A stretch of DNA of 16,579 bases, taken from Bdellovibrionales bacterium (GTDB lineage Bacteria; Bdellovibrionota; JAFGOL01). The first letter of the stretch is position 1. Each line of letters opens with the position of its first letter. The stretch lies in assembly GCA_022710165.1 (NCBI GenBank), contig JAKLHL010000012.1:1-16579 (forward strand), in the 5' to 3' direction. The notes under the pieces are model-generated. The model was not told the DNA's origin. It worked only from the letters and a program-made list of their open reading frames with translations, and made no database searches. The translations under genes were made by a program, and so were the position numbers. Shown piece by piece: positions 8,447-16,549 of the stretch.

Positions 8447-9927
8447 TTTACGCTCACCTTGTTGAACCAATCAGGCCTTTCTTTCTGCAACAACCAAGCA
8501 GCCTCAAACAAGGTCTGCTCGTCAAAATGCCTGCCCAAGAGCTGCATGCCTATAGGCATATTGTCCGAGCCAAACTCAGAGGGGAACGACAAAGAAGGTA
8601 TGGAGGCCAGATTTACCGGCACTGTATAAATATCAGAAAGGTACATGGTCATTGGATCGCTTGTCTTTTCTCCAATTTTGAACGCTGTAGTAGGAGCTGT
8701 AGGAAGCAGTATCATGTCACAGGTCTTATAAGCCTCTTCAAAGTCCCGTCTTATGAGCCTTCTTACTTTTGCGGCTTTTATGAAATACGCATCGTAATAT
8801 CCTGCGCTAAGCACAAAGGTCCCAAGGGCTATCCTTCTTTTTACCTCTTCGCCAAAACCCAAGGACCTTGAAGAAGAATAAAGTCCTTTTAAGTCGCTGA
8901 ACTCTGTGGACCTAAAGCCGTACCTTATGCCGTCATAACGGGCCAGGTTGGAACTGGCCTCTGCGGTGTTTATTATATAGTAAACATCCAATGCATATTT
9001 TGCATGTGGAAGTTTTATGTCCTTGAAAGAGAATCCGGCCTTCTCAAGGACCGAGACAACAGACTCGAAGCTCTTGAGTACCTCAGGATCAAGGCCTTCT
9101 TTAAGGAAGTCCCTTGGTATGCCTATGCATTTTTTGCAGAATTTCTTTTCATTTCCGTCAACGTTGTTCTTGATATGTCCCAAGATGCTTTGGTATTGCC
9201 TCGTAGATGTAGTTGAATCTTTTTCATCATGGCCCGCCACAGCGTCAAAAGCTGCAGCAAGGTCCTCTACGTTCCTTGCCATAGGGCCAGGCTGGTCAAG
9301 AGAACTTGCAAAAGCCACAACACCATACCTGCTCACCCTGCCATATGTTGGCTTTAGAGCACAGATGCTAGTATAAGACGCTGGAAGCCTTACAGACCCG
9401 CCGGTATCAGTCCCGTATGATATCTGGCTTAATCCTGCAGAGACCGCCACAGCGCTGCCGCCGCTGGAACCTCCAGCAACCCTTGCAGTATCCCACGGGT
9501 TAAGCACAGGCCCGTAAAAAGAATGCTCATTAGAAGAACCCATGGCAAATTCATCCATGTTGTTCTTTCCTATGACTATGGCGCCTTTGTCTTCCAAACG
9601 CTTGGTTACCGTAGCGTTATAAACTGAAACATGATCTGAGAGCATTTTGGAAGCACAAGTTGTTTTATGCCCCTTAAACATGAATATGTCCTTCAACGAT
9701 ACAGGAATTCCCCTAAGGACGCTGTCATTTTCAGAAAAACCGTCCTTATCTACGGACTCAGCTCTCTTTAATGATTCGTCCTCAAAAACACTGATATAAG
9801 CATTAAGGTCTTTATATTTTTTAATTCTCTTGAGGTAGAGCTCTGTAAGTTCCCTGCAGGATATCTTTTTTTCCCTCAGGGCCTTATTAAGGGCAAGTAT
9901 TGAAGAATTCAAGATATCGAAGCTCAT
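8443..9927 (-). CDS. gatA: Asp-tRNA(Asn)/Glu-tRNA(Gln) amidotransferase subunit A
   Basis: GatA is the glutaminase subunit of GatCAB and releases ammonia from glutamine for transfer to GatB. The 494-residue protein is an amidase-signature enzyme with the complete Ser-cisSer-Lys triad: K79 in PVSLKDIF, S154 in AGGSSGGSAVAV and S178 in YGTDTGGSVRLPAS. These are the same residue numbers as reported for S. aureus GatA. Other family motifs are KNNMDEFAMGSSNE (121-134), NPWDTARVAGG (143-153), LKPTYGRVSRYGVVAFASSLDQ (191-212) and FVLSAGYYDAYF. ATG at 9927 overlaps the gatC stop as ATGA, and its own stop overlaps gatB the same way, giving a tightly coupled gatC-gatA-gatB unit. Presence of GatCAB implies that at least one of Gln-tRNA or Asn-tRNA is made by the indirect route. 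Confidence 0.98.
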   Translation of the reverse strand: MSFDILNSSILALNKALREKKISCRELTELYLKRIKKYKDLNAYISVFEDESLKRAESVDKDGFSENDSVLRGIPVSLKDIFMFKGHKTTCASKMLSDHVSVYNATVTKRLEDKGAIVIGKNNMDEFAMGSSNEHSFYGPVLNPWDTARVAGGSSGGSAVAVSAGLSQISYGTDTGGSVRLPASYTSICALKPTYGRVSRYGVVAFASSLDQPGPMARNVEDLAAAFDAVAGHDEKDSTTSTRQYQSILGHIKNNVDGNEKKFCKKCIGIPRDFLKEGLDPEVLKSFESVVSVLEKAGFSFKDIKLPHAKYALDVYYIINTAEASSNLARYDGIRYGFRSTEFSDLKGLYSSSRSLGFGEEVKRRIALGTFVLSAGYYDAYFIKAAKVRRLIRRDFEEAYKTCDMILLPTAPTTAFKIGEKTSDPMTMYLSDIYTVPVNLASIPSLSFPSEFGSDNMPIGMQLLGRHFDEQTLFEAAWLLQKERPDWFNKVSVK

Positions 9928-10217
9928 TGTTCATCCTCTATGATGTTAGGCACGGAATAAAGATCTTTCTCTATGAACCTCGTCTCTTTTTTTATTATCG
10001 AATGATCGAAAGGCACCACCTTGTCTTCCCTCATATCATGTACGTCGTCACAGCCAAAGAACATCGGCTCAACACCTTTTACATCAATTTCGTCCAAAGC
10101 CTTCATGTGCTCCAATATCTTTGAAAGCTGTATCGCCAGCAGTTCTGCCTGCTTATCATCCGCATCAAGAGCTGATAATTGTGCTATCTTTTTTATAGTA
10201 TTATTATCTATGATCAA
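9924..10217 (-). CDS. gatC: Asp-tRNA(Asn)/Glu-tRNA(Gln) amidotransferase subunit C (TTG start)
   Basis: GatC is the small subunit that wraps around and stabilises the GatA-GatB complex. The 97-residue length is normal. The N-terminal helix TIKKIAQLSALDADD matches the GatC pattern of VxKIAxLARLxLxxEE. The central ALDEIDVKGVEPMF and MREDKV also match the family. There is no usable ATG near the 5' end: the next Met codon lies within the first long helix. The start is therefore TTG at 10215-10217, preceded by GAGGGG at a 7-nt spacing; an in-frame TAA lies upstream at 10242-10244. The family N-terminus begins at just this point. This is the first gene of the eight-gene operon. Confidence 0.95.
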   Translation of the reverse strand: MIIDNNTIKKIAQLSALDADDKQAELLAIQLSKILEHMKALDEIDVKGVEPMFFGCDDVHDMREDKVVPFDHSIIKKETRFIEKDLYSVPNIIEDEQ

Positions 10218-10224
10218 AACAAAG

Positions 10225-10230
10225 CCCCTC
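10225..10230 (-). promoter_or_regulatory. Shine-Dalgarno that fixes the TTG start of gatC
   Basis: The minus strand reads GAGGGG, 7 nt before the TTG codon at 10217. This supports the non-ATG start. Confidence 0.7.
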
Positions 10231-10238
10231 GTCGTTCT

Positions 10239-10267
10239 TATTTAGCATGCCAGGCTCTAATTGTCAG
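10239..10267 (-). promoter_or_regulatory. Candidate promoter of the gatCAB-tgt operon
   Basis: On the minus strand, CTGACA (10262-10267, 5 of 6 to TTGACA) is followed after 17 nt by TAAATA (10239-10244). The latter is preceded by TGC, an extended -10 pattern. The -10 itself is weak (3 of 6 to TATAAT). Transcription would begin near 10232, just before the gatC ribosome site. This is a pattern match only. Confidence 0.4.
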
Positions 10268-10300
10268 TATAATTTCCCCTTGTAGTTTGGCATGTTTAAT
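10240..10300. repeat. Inverted repeat in the divergent gatC / Omp85-barrel intergenic region
   Basis: TGGCATGCTAAAT on the minus strand (10240-10252) and TGGCATGTTTAAT on the plus strand (10288-10300) agree at 11 of 13 positions and face opposite genes. The perfect core is CATGCCA (10246-10252) with TGGCATG (10288-10294). The two halves are centred 48 bp apart. They may be operator half-sites or two divergent promoter elements. The spacer holds a perfect TATAAT on the plus strand (10268-10273) without a matching -35 box. The rest of the 99-bp gap shows no RNA gene or terminator. Confidence 0.45.
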
Positions 10301-10316
10301 TGTTTAATATCCTCTA

Positions 10317-11798
10317 ATGAGGCCTATCAGACTTCTAATAATTATTGCCGCCTTTTTCCTGGCTTTAAGCGCTCTGGAAGCCTCTAAGCCGGCCCTTTAC
10401 CCGCAAAAGAGAAAGACCCCAACATCCGCAGCAAAGGCCTTTAACAAGTCTGCCACTGTAAAAAAGTATCTTCCTTTCAAATCAAGCAGGGCTGTACTTA
10501 AGGATAAAAAGGCCTCTGAAAGGAAAAAAGAGGAACAACGCGCCATATATAACGACATAAGGGAAACCTATTGGAGCGAAGAGGATGAAGAGGATGAATA
10601 CAGGGAGAACAGCATAGTAAGCACAGCCAGAAGTGATTTTGCAGAAATGGGCGGCGACATAAAGACAGTGATGAAGAAACATCATTTCAGCCTTGGCGAT
10701 ACTCCTTATTCAATACAGGGACTACCGATAATCTACACGTCCAAGTCCACCGGGTTCAACCTCGGAGCAATTGTGTCCCTTGCTAATCTAAAATATGAGG
10801 ACCCATATACCTACAAATTCACACTTCAATACTGGGCATCTGACAGGGGCGCTAAAAAACACGAGATAGCTCTTGATATACCTCATTTCTTCTCGACCAA
10901 CTGGCATGTAAGGCTGGCATATACATACCCTGTAGGTATAACAGAAAGGTACTACGGCGTAGGCAACAGCACCGTTAACAACACTGCTTTCATAGATCCT
11001 GATTCACCTTCTTTCATATCTAGGACCTATTACCAGTATAAACTTACCTACCCAAGGTTCTCTTTTGACATGGAATATAAGATACCGCACCAGGATTTCT
11101 CCATCTACGCCGGTATAGCACTGGACAAGGCCAGCATAGATCCCCATAACGAGGACGCAAGATCTAAGATATATACAGAGAAACCTTATGGCTATGGCGG
11201 AGGAAACACCAACTATGTAAAAGTGGGTTTAAAATATGACACCAGGGACTATCCATTCAACCCTACCAGAGGCATAACAATAGCAGCGACTTATACTAAC
11301 CACGGCAAATTCATAAAGAGCGATTATCCTCACAGCAACATAAACCTTGCATATATGGGCTTTTTCTCTTTCTGGAGATATTTCACCTTTTCCCAAAGGT
11401 TAATGGTGGACCAGATGTGGGGAAGCCTGCCGTTCTTTGCGCTGTCGGAGTTCAAATCTTACAACGACTACGGAGGACTTGGAGGGTCTGACTTCCTCAG
11501 AGGCGCTCCTTCTTACAGGTATATAGATAATCTTAAGCTTGCCAACCAGTTCGAGTTAAGGGCAAGGATATATAACGGCAGGATATTCAGTCAAAGACTG
11601 ATGATACATTTCAATCCTTTCTGGGATATGGGCAGGGTCTGGGACAGAAGGAAAAAATTCTCTTTTGACAGTTTTCATCATTCAGTCGGGAACGAGTTCA
11701 GGTTCACATGGAACGAGAACTTCATAACATCATTCACGATAGGTAAGAGCGGAGATGGAATGGCCACATACCTGACCTTCGGCGAGACATTCATGTAA
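10317..11798 (+). CDS. Omp85/BamA-TamA-type outer-membrane beta-barrel without POTRA domains
   Basis: The 493-residue protein begins with a signal peptide (MRPIRLLIIIAAFFLALSALEA). A charged Lys/Arg- then Glu-rich stretch of about 90 residues (25-115), with EEDEEDEYRE at 88-97, precedes the barrel at about 125-493. Barrel strands alternate aromatic and polar residues. The Omp85 signatures are YDTRDYPFNPTRG (307-319) and GGSDFLRGAPSY (389-400), whose LRG matches the conserved loop-6 motif. The DPYTYKFTLQYWASDRG / HEIALDIPHF / YYGVGN series resembles surface-antigen barrels annotated as BamA/TamA family. No POTRA repeat fits before the barrel, so it is probably not BamA itself; substrate and partners are unknown. 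ATG at 10317 is the first start after an in-frame TAA (10305-10307), and no Shine-Dalgarno is visible before it. It converges on the gyrA-like gene. Confidence 0.85.
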   Translation: MRPIRLLIIIAAFFLALSALEASKPALYPQKRKTPTSAAKAFNKSATVKKYLPFKSSRAVLKDKKASERKKEEQRAIYNDIRETYWSEEDEEDEYRENSIVSTARSDFAEMGGDIKTVMKKHHFSLGDTPYSIQGLPIIYTSKSTGFNLGAIVSLANLKYEDPYTYKFTLQYWASDRGAKKHEIALDIPHFFSTNWHVRLAYTYPVGITERYYGVGNSTVNNTAFIDPDSPSFISRTYYQYKLTYPRFSFDMEYKIPHQDFSIYAGIALDKASIDPHNEDARSKIYTEKPYGYGGGNTNYVKVGLKYDTRDYPFNPTRGITIAATYTNHGKFIKSDYPHSNINLAYMGFFSFWRYFTFSQRLMVDQMWGSLPFFALSEFKSYNDYGGLGGSDFLRGAPSYRYIDNLKLANQFELRARIYNGRIFSQRLMIHFNPFWDMGRVWDRRKKFSFDSFHHSVGNEFRFTWNENFITSFTIGKSGDGMATYLTFGETFM

Positions 11799-11801
11799 AG
11801 A

Positions 11802-14114
11802 CTATCTTGAGCTAAAACAGAAAACAGAAGCGACCTTTTCTTGTGGCTCAAGCTCTATATTATCAAGCTCAGTGTTTATGATAACGAACCTTGCTTTTGA
11901 GGTCACGGCGATGAATTCCACCGTCATGTCCTTAGACCTGTATATCACTCCACAAGGACGGCTCTTGGGGGCCATTGAACCTTTAAGAGAACCGTCGGGA
12001 TAAACATATATCTTTTCAAGTCCCTTCTCATAAACAGGGCAGAAATACTCTACACCCTCTACAGCCTTATCAGGGGCTTTGCCTCTTTGGCTAACAGGTA
12101 TTGATGAAAGGTCCACTTCTATAAACCCACCTTTACCCTGTAGTAGCCACAAGCCTTTGGTATTTCCAGGCTCGACAGATATGACCTCATCACCTTTCCT
12201 GAGGCTGAACAAAGAGACACCATTGGACTTAAGGCCTTTCAATTCTGAAGTGTTCATCTTCTTAAGATGACCTTTATTGGTCAAGATCACAATATCCTGC
12301 TCAAGGTTCTCGTCAACAACACCGACTATTTTAATGTCCTCTTTTGATCTTAAGAGCTCTTTTATTTCCATTCCTTTACCGTAACGTCTCATCTCTGGAA
12401 CAGAAAAGACCTTTAGAGGGTAGGCTTTGCCTGTAGACGTAAAAAGAACTATCCTTTGTGAAAGGTCTGCCTTGCAGACATGACTTACTACGTCGTCACC
12501 AGTGAACACGACGTTAGACTGCCTATCCAGCTGTTCACTTGAAGGTTCATATCTCTTTATAAAACCTCCAGCGGTCACGGCGACCAAGACCTCTTTTGAA
12601 GGTATGAGCTCTTCCAGCTTCCTATCCTCAAAATCACCAACTATCCTGGTCCTTCTTTCGTCTGCAAACTTACTTTTTATCTCTGTAAACTCATCCTTCA
12701 ATATCTTCTTAACTTTCTGTTCACTGCTAAGTATTCCCTCTAGCTCCTTAACGAGCTTGGAAAGTTCATTGAACTCTTCCATTATCTTTTCCACTTCAAG
12801 ACCAGAGAACCTGTAGTTAGGCAACACCACCAAGGCCTCGCTCTGTACTGGGCTAAGATCGAACTCTTTCTCTACCTTGGCCTTAAGGTCCTGCTTGTCC
12901 TTTGACTTTGGCAGTATCTCTTTAAGGTAACGGTCCTTGTGTTCCAAGACCTTCCTGAAACCGTCGAGTATATCCTGTTTTTCTTTTGCCTTGTTAAGCT
13001 CAAAGATGGTCCTTCTTCTAACTACCTCTTCCCTGAACTCTATGAATATCTGAAGCATCTTTTTTATGCCTACAAGTTGAGGCTTACCGTCCACAAGACA
13101 GACCATATTAACCGCAAAGTTGGAATCCAGAGGAGTGTTCTTGTATAATTTCTCTATTATAAAGTCCTCTGGTGCGGTCTTTGAAAGGTCAAGGACTATC
13201 CTTACGCCTTCCTGGTCTGACTCGTCCCTGATGTCAGTGATACCATCCAATTTCTTTGACTTTATAAGTTCAAAGACCTTTGATGTTATCCTGCTCTTTA
13301 CTACGCCGTATGGGACTTCTTTTATCACCAGTCTTTTTTTATCTTTTTCTTTTTCAAGAGCTATTTCTGCCCTTAGTCTTATAACACCCTTGCCGGTCTC
13401 ATATGCCTGTAAGATACTTCCATCGTCTATTATGGAGGCCCCTGTTGGAAAATCGGGACCCTTTATCATAGACAATAATTCTTTGGTCTCAAGCTCTGGT
13501 TCCTTTAAAAGAGCCATCAAGCCGTCCATCAACTCACCGATGTTGTGAGGAGGAATGTTCGTGGCCATACCAACAGCAATACCAGAGGCACCATTTACCA
13601 GGAGATTAGGGAAGATCGACGGGAGCACGGTCGGCTCTTTGCAGATGTTGTTATAATTGTCAGACATATCCACAGTGTCTTTGTCTATGTCAGACATCAA
13701 ATACGAGGACAACTTATCAAGTCTTGCTTCTGTATATCTATAGGCTGCCGCAGAATCACCGTCTAAAGATCCAAAGTTACCCTGACCTTCTGCGAGTGTG
13801 TAACGCATTACCCAGGTCTGGGCCATTCTTACCAGAGCATCATAAACAGCGGTATCACCGTGAGGATGATATTTCTTAAGCACTTCTCCCACTATACCGG
13901 CACATTTAGAGAACTTCTTGTCATGAGTAAGCCCCTCGCTGTACATCGCATAGAGTATCCTTCTCTGGACCGGCTTAAGACCATCCCTCACATCAGGCAA
14001 AGCCCTGCTTGTGATGACGCTCATGGAATAATCCAGAAAAGATTCCTTTATCTCGTCAATATAGGAAACGCTATCATCTGCTGTCTTTGTAAAAAAATCC
14101 TGTTGAACTGTCAT
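11802..14114 (-). CDS. gyrA: Type IIA topoisomerase subunit A (GyrA-like, no canonical GyrA box)
   Basis: This subunit cuts and rejoins DNA in gyrase or topoisomerase IV. It has 770 residues, short for GyrA. The cleavage core is complete: SRALPDVRDGLKPVQRRILYAM (36-57), YHPHGDTAVYDALVRMAQ (82-99), RYTEARL with catalytic Tyr127, and LLVNGASGIAVGMATNIPPHN (171-191). T88 occupies the position of E. coli Ser83 and D92 that of Asp87. A long coiled-coil region follows (about 365-495), then a beta-pinwheel C-terminal domain (about 505-770). After GGFIKR (516-521) the GyrA box QRRGGKG is absent; the same place reads YEPSSEQLDRQSN. Without that box DNA wrapping may be reduced, so topoisomerase IV-like activity (ParC) is possible. 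The core sequence looks more GyrA-like. ATG at 14114 overlaps the stop of the B subunit as ATGA. Confidence 0.9.
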   Translation of the reverse strand: MTVQQDFFTKTADDSVSYIDEIKESFLDYSMSVITSRALPDVRDGLKPVQRRILYAMYSEGLTHDKKFSKCAGIVGEVLKKYHPHGDTAVYDALVRMAQTWVMRYTLAEGQGNFGSLDGDSAAAYRYTEARLDKLSSYLMSDIDKDTVDMSDNYNNICKEPTVLPSIFPNLLVNGASGIAVGMATNIPPHNIGELMDGLMALLKEPELETKELLSMIKGPDFPTGASIIDDGSILQAYETGKGVIRLRAEIALEKEKDKKRLVIKEVPYGVVKSRITSKVFELIKSKKLDGITDIRDESDQEGVRIVLDLSKTAPEDFIIEKLYKNTPLDSNFAVNMVCLVDGKPQLVGIKKMLQIFIEFREEVVRRRTIFELNKAKEKQDILDGFRKVLEHKDRYLKEILPKSKDKQDLKAKVEKEFDLSPVQSEALVVLPNYRFSGLEVEKIMEEFNELSKLVKELEGILSSEQKVKKILKDEFTEIKSKFADERRTRIVGDFEDRKLEELIPSKEVLVAVTAGGFIKRYEPSSEQLDRQSNVVFTGDDVVSHVCKADLSQRIVLFTSTGKAYPLKVFSVPEMRRYGKGMEIKELLRSKEDIKIVGVVDENLEQDIVILTNKGHLKKMNTSELKGLKSNGVSLFSLRKGDEVISVEPGNTKGLWLLQGKGGFIEVDLSSIPVSQRGKAPDKAVEGVEYFCPVYEKGLEKIYVYPDGSLKGSMAPKSRPCGVIYRSKDMTVEFIAVTSKARFVIINTELDNIELEPQEKVASVFCFSSR

Positions 14115-16549
14115 ATATCCAGGTTCCTCACGTTAAGTGCATTTACGTCTATAAAATGTTTCCTCATCGATACACCCTCACCCATAAGGATAGAGGTCAG
14201 GTCGTCTGCCGCCTCTTCGTCCTCAAGGTCCACTTTAAGGACGTTCCTGGTCTTTGGGTCCATCGTGGTCTCCCAAAGCTGGTCAGGGTTCATCTCTCCT
14301 AGCCCTTTATATCTCTGTATATCTATCTTTGACTTAGCGTACTCAAAGATCTTATCAAGCAGGCTGAATATATCCGGCACAGCCACGGCCTTACCCTTGT
14401 CCACAAGCTCAACATAGTATGGAGGATAGCTCAGGTCCCTCAAGCCATGTGCGGCCTTGTCCATTTGGGTAAACTCAGGTGACCTCATGAACTCATCATT
14501 AAGCACCGTCGACATTTTTCTTCCGCGTTTTTCGCTGTTAAGCCTTATCACCGCAGATCCGTCGTCGGGGTCATTGCCGAACTCTAGCGACAGAGGATTT
14601 ATATTCGGATACAATTTCGAAAGCAAAGGGACATAGGTTTGCATCTCTTTCTTAAGCAGGGTCTTGTTCTTGTCATCCCAAAGTGAATCTTTTCTTATAC
14701 TGGTGAACCTCAAAATATAGTCTAGAAGAAGTTTCTCTGAGCTCTTGTCAACGAACCTGAAGTCCCCTGAATAAGAGATAAGGTTCCTCACCAGTGTCAA
14801 CATATCCTTGCCCTTGTAAGTCTTGCCGCCTTGCACCCTTACGGCACAGTTCTTTTCTGCTATCTTTATAAGGGCCTCGTAAAGGGCGTCATTGTTCTTT
14901 AGATACTCCTGCTTTGTTCCATGCTTTATCCTGTAAAGAGGCGGCTGCGCTATGTATACATAGCCTCTCTTTATAAGCTCGGGCATGGCCCTGTAAAAGA
15001 AGGTCAAAAGCAGCGTCCTTATATGTGAACCGTCACTGTCAGCGTCTGTCATTATTATTATCTTGTGGTACCTTAATCTTGATATGTCAAAGCTCTCCGC
15101 TATACCGCAGCCAAGCACCTGTATAAGTATCTTTATCTCTTCGTTCTTGAGTATCTCGTCTATATTCTTCTTCTCTACGTTCAGGATCTTTCCTTTAAGC
15201 GGGAGTATGGCCTGTATCTTCCTGTCCCTTGCCTGCTTTGCTGAACCTCCGGCAGAGTCTCCCTCGACGATGAATATTTCAGTCTTTGCCGGGTCCTTTA
15301 GCTCACAGTCAGCTACTTTACCTGGTATCGATGATATCTTGTCTGCGAGTCCTTTTTTCCTTACAAGTGTTCTAGCCCTTTTTGCGGCTTCAGAGGCCTT
15401 AAAGGCAACAATAGCCTTTTCGCAAAGTTCTTTTGCGACAGAAGGATTGGCCTCCAGATAATCGGTCATCTTCTCATAGACGAACTTGTGAACAGCGTTC
15501 CTTATCCAAACGTTCGTTAACTTGGTCTTTGTCTGGCTCTCAAACTCCGGCTTTCTTGCTCTTATGGATATGATCGCCGTAAGACCTTCTCGTATATAAT
15601 CGCTCTCCAGTCTCTGCTGTTTTAATTTTTTCTCATTATAATCATTAAGCGCCTTGCAGAAGCCGCTCTTGAAACCTGCTTCGTGGGTCCCGCCCTCGGG
15701 GTTGTTTATGGAATTAGTATATGGCCTAACTCTTTCATAGGTCGTGTCGTTATACTGCCAGCCGACCTCTAAAACCAGTTTTTCGTTATTTTCATCATGG
15801 ATAGTCTCACCAAAGAATATCACTGCATGAGACGGAGTAACGTTAGCACCTTCGTTATATTCTTCTATCAGGGTCTTGATACCGTCGGGAAAATGATAAA
15901 CGTCCTCTTCTCCACCTTCTTCCTTGAAAGATATCGTAAGGCCCCTGTTAACATGGGCCATATCTTTTAACTTGCTGGAAAGTATCGCCGACTTGAACTT
16001 GGTCTTTGAAAAGAATTTCTCGTCCGGCCTGAAAGTTATGGTGGTACCACGCTTATCGGTCTTTCCTATCTGTTTAAGAGGCTGTACCGGCTTGCCGTTC
16101 TCATATCTTTGCCAATATTTCTTTCCATCCCTTCTTACTTCAACTTCAAGGAATTCACTTAGAGCATTGACCACGGAAAGACCAACACCATGAAGACCGC
16201 CGGAATAGTTGTAGGCGCCTTTCTTCATCTTGCCGCCTGCATCCATGGTGGTAAGCACGACCTCAAGGGCTGATTTCTTCTCTGTAGGGTGCTTTTCTAC
16301 AGGTATACCCCTTCCGTTATCATTGACCGTGACGACGTTGTTAGAGTGCATGATGACATCTATTTTGTTGCAGTACCCGTTCATTGCTTCGTCTATGCTG
16401 TTAGCGACCAGTTCATCCACCAGGTGGTGCAACCCCCTCGTAGAAAGGTCGCCTATGAACCTTGCAGGGTTCTGCCAAACGGCCTCAAGGCCTCTTAATA
16501 CGACTATGTCGTCAGCTCTCTGTTCTCTGTTGTCAAATAATGTACTCAT
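14111..16549 (-). CDS. gyrB: Type IIA topoisomerase subunit B (GyrB-like, with Gram-negative-type insert)
   Basis: This is the ATPase subunit that drives strand passage, 812 residues long (E. coli GyrB 804). The ATP-binding fold shows E46 and N50 in DELVANSIDEA, NDNGRGIPV with D77, GGKMKKGAYNYSGGLHGVGLS (105-125), and SQTKTKL (338-344) with the ATP-lid lysine. The TOPRIM domain shows FIVEGDSAGGSAKQ with E429, LPLKGKILNVEK (449-460) and DADSDGSHIRTLLLTFFYR with D502 and D504. A domain of about 195 residues (546-742) sits between YIAQPPLYRIKHG and IQRYKGLGEMNPDQLWETTMDP, as in Gram-negative GyrB. An oddity is EAVWQNPARFIG (22-33), where almost all GyrB and ParE proteins have EAVRKRPGMYIG. ATG at 16549 fits the family N-terminus; the frame stays open to the window edge, but no other start codon is seen and no clear Shine-Dalgarno is present. 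Confidence 0.94.
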   Translation of the reverse strand: MSTLFDNREQRADDIVVLRGLEAVWQNPARFIGDLSTRGLHHLVDELVANSIDEAMNGYCNKIDVIMHSNNVVTVNDNGRGIPVEKHPTEKKSALEVVLTTMDAGGKMKKGAYNYSGGLHGVGLSVVNALSEFLEVEVRRDGKKYWQRYENGKPVQPLKQIGKTDKRGTTITFRPDEKFFSKTKFKSAILSSKLKDMAHVNRGLTISFKEEGGEEDVYHFPDGIKTLIEEYNEGANVTPSHAVIFFGETIHDENNEKLVLEVGWQYNDTTYERVRPYTNSINNPEGGTHEAGFKSGFCKALNDYNEKKLKQQRLESDYIREGLTAIISIRARKPEFESQTKTKLTNVWIRNAVHKFVYEKMTDYLEANPSVAKELCEKAIVAFKASEAAKRARTLVRKKGLADKISSIPGKVADCELKDPAKTEIFIVEGDSAGGSAKQARDRKIQAILPLKGKILNVEKKNIDEILKNEEIKILIQVLGCGIAESFDISRLRYHKIIIMTDADSDGSHIRTLLLTFFYRAMPELIKRGYVYIAQPPLYRIKHGTKQEYLKNNDALYEALIKIAEKNCAVRVQGGKTYKGKDMLTLVRNLISYSGDFRFVDKSSEKLLLDYILRFTSIRKDSLWDDKNKTLLKKEMQTYVPLLSKLYPNINPLSLEFGNDPDDGSAVIRLNSEKRGRKMSTVLNDEFMRSPEFTQMDKAAHGLRDLSYPPYYVELVDKGKAVAVPDIFSLLDKIFEYAKSKIDIQRYKGLGEMNPDQLWETTMDPKTRNVLKVDLEDEEAADDLTSILMGEGVSMRKHFIDVNALNVRNLDI

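Noticed and set aside
8447..8470. Longer gatB with ATG at 8470 (eight extra residues).
   Set aside because: The ATG at 8446 has a well-placed AAGGTGAG, forms an ATGA overlap with gatA like the neighbouring junction, and matches the family N-terminus.
10286..10305. TGGCATG upstream of the Omp85-type gene resembles the -24 half of a sigma-54 promoter.
   Set aside because: No GC lies at the required distance in a TTGCA-like -12 box; the nearest TTGT is out of register. The minus-strand copy also lacks it.
11806..11852. Inverted repeat CTTGAGC / GCTCAAG at the 3' end of the gyrA-like gene, a possible terminator.
   Set aside because: The loop is 33 nt, there is no U-tract, and the sequence is explained by repeated Glu-Leu codons in the C-terminus.
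12502..13548. Several long open frames on the plus strand opposite the gyrA-like gene, and similar ones opposite other genes.
   Set aside because: They run antisense to strongly conserved coding sequence, show serine- and phenylalanine-rich shadow composition, and contain no recognisable domain.
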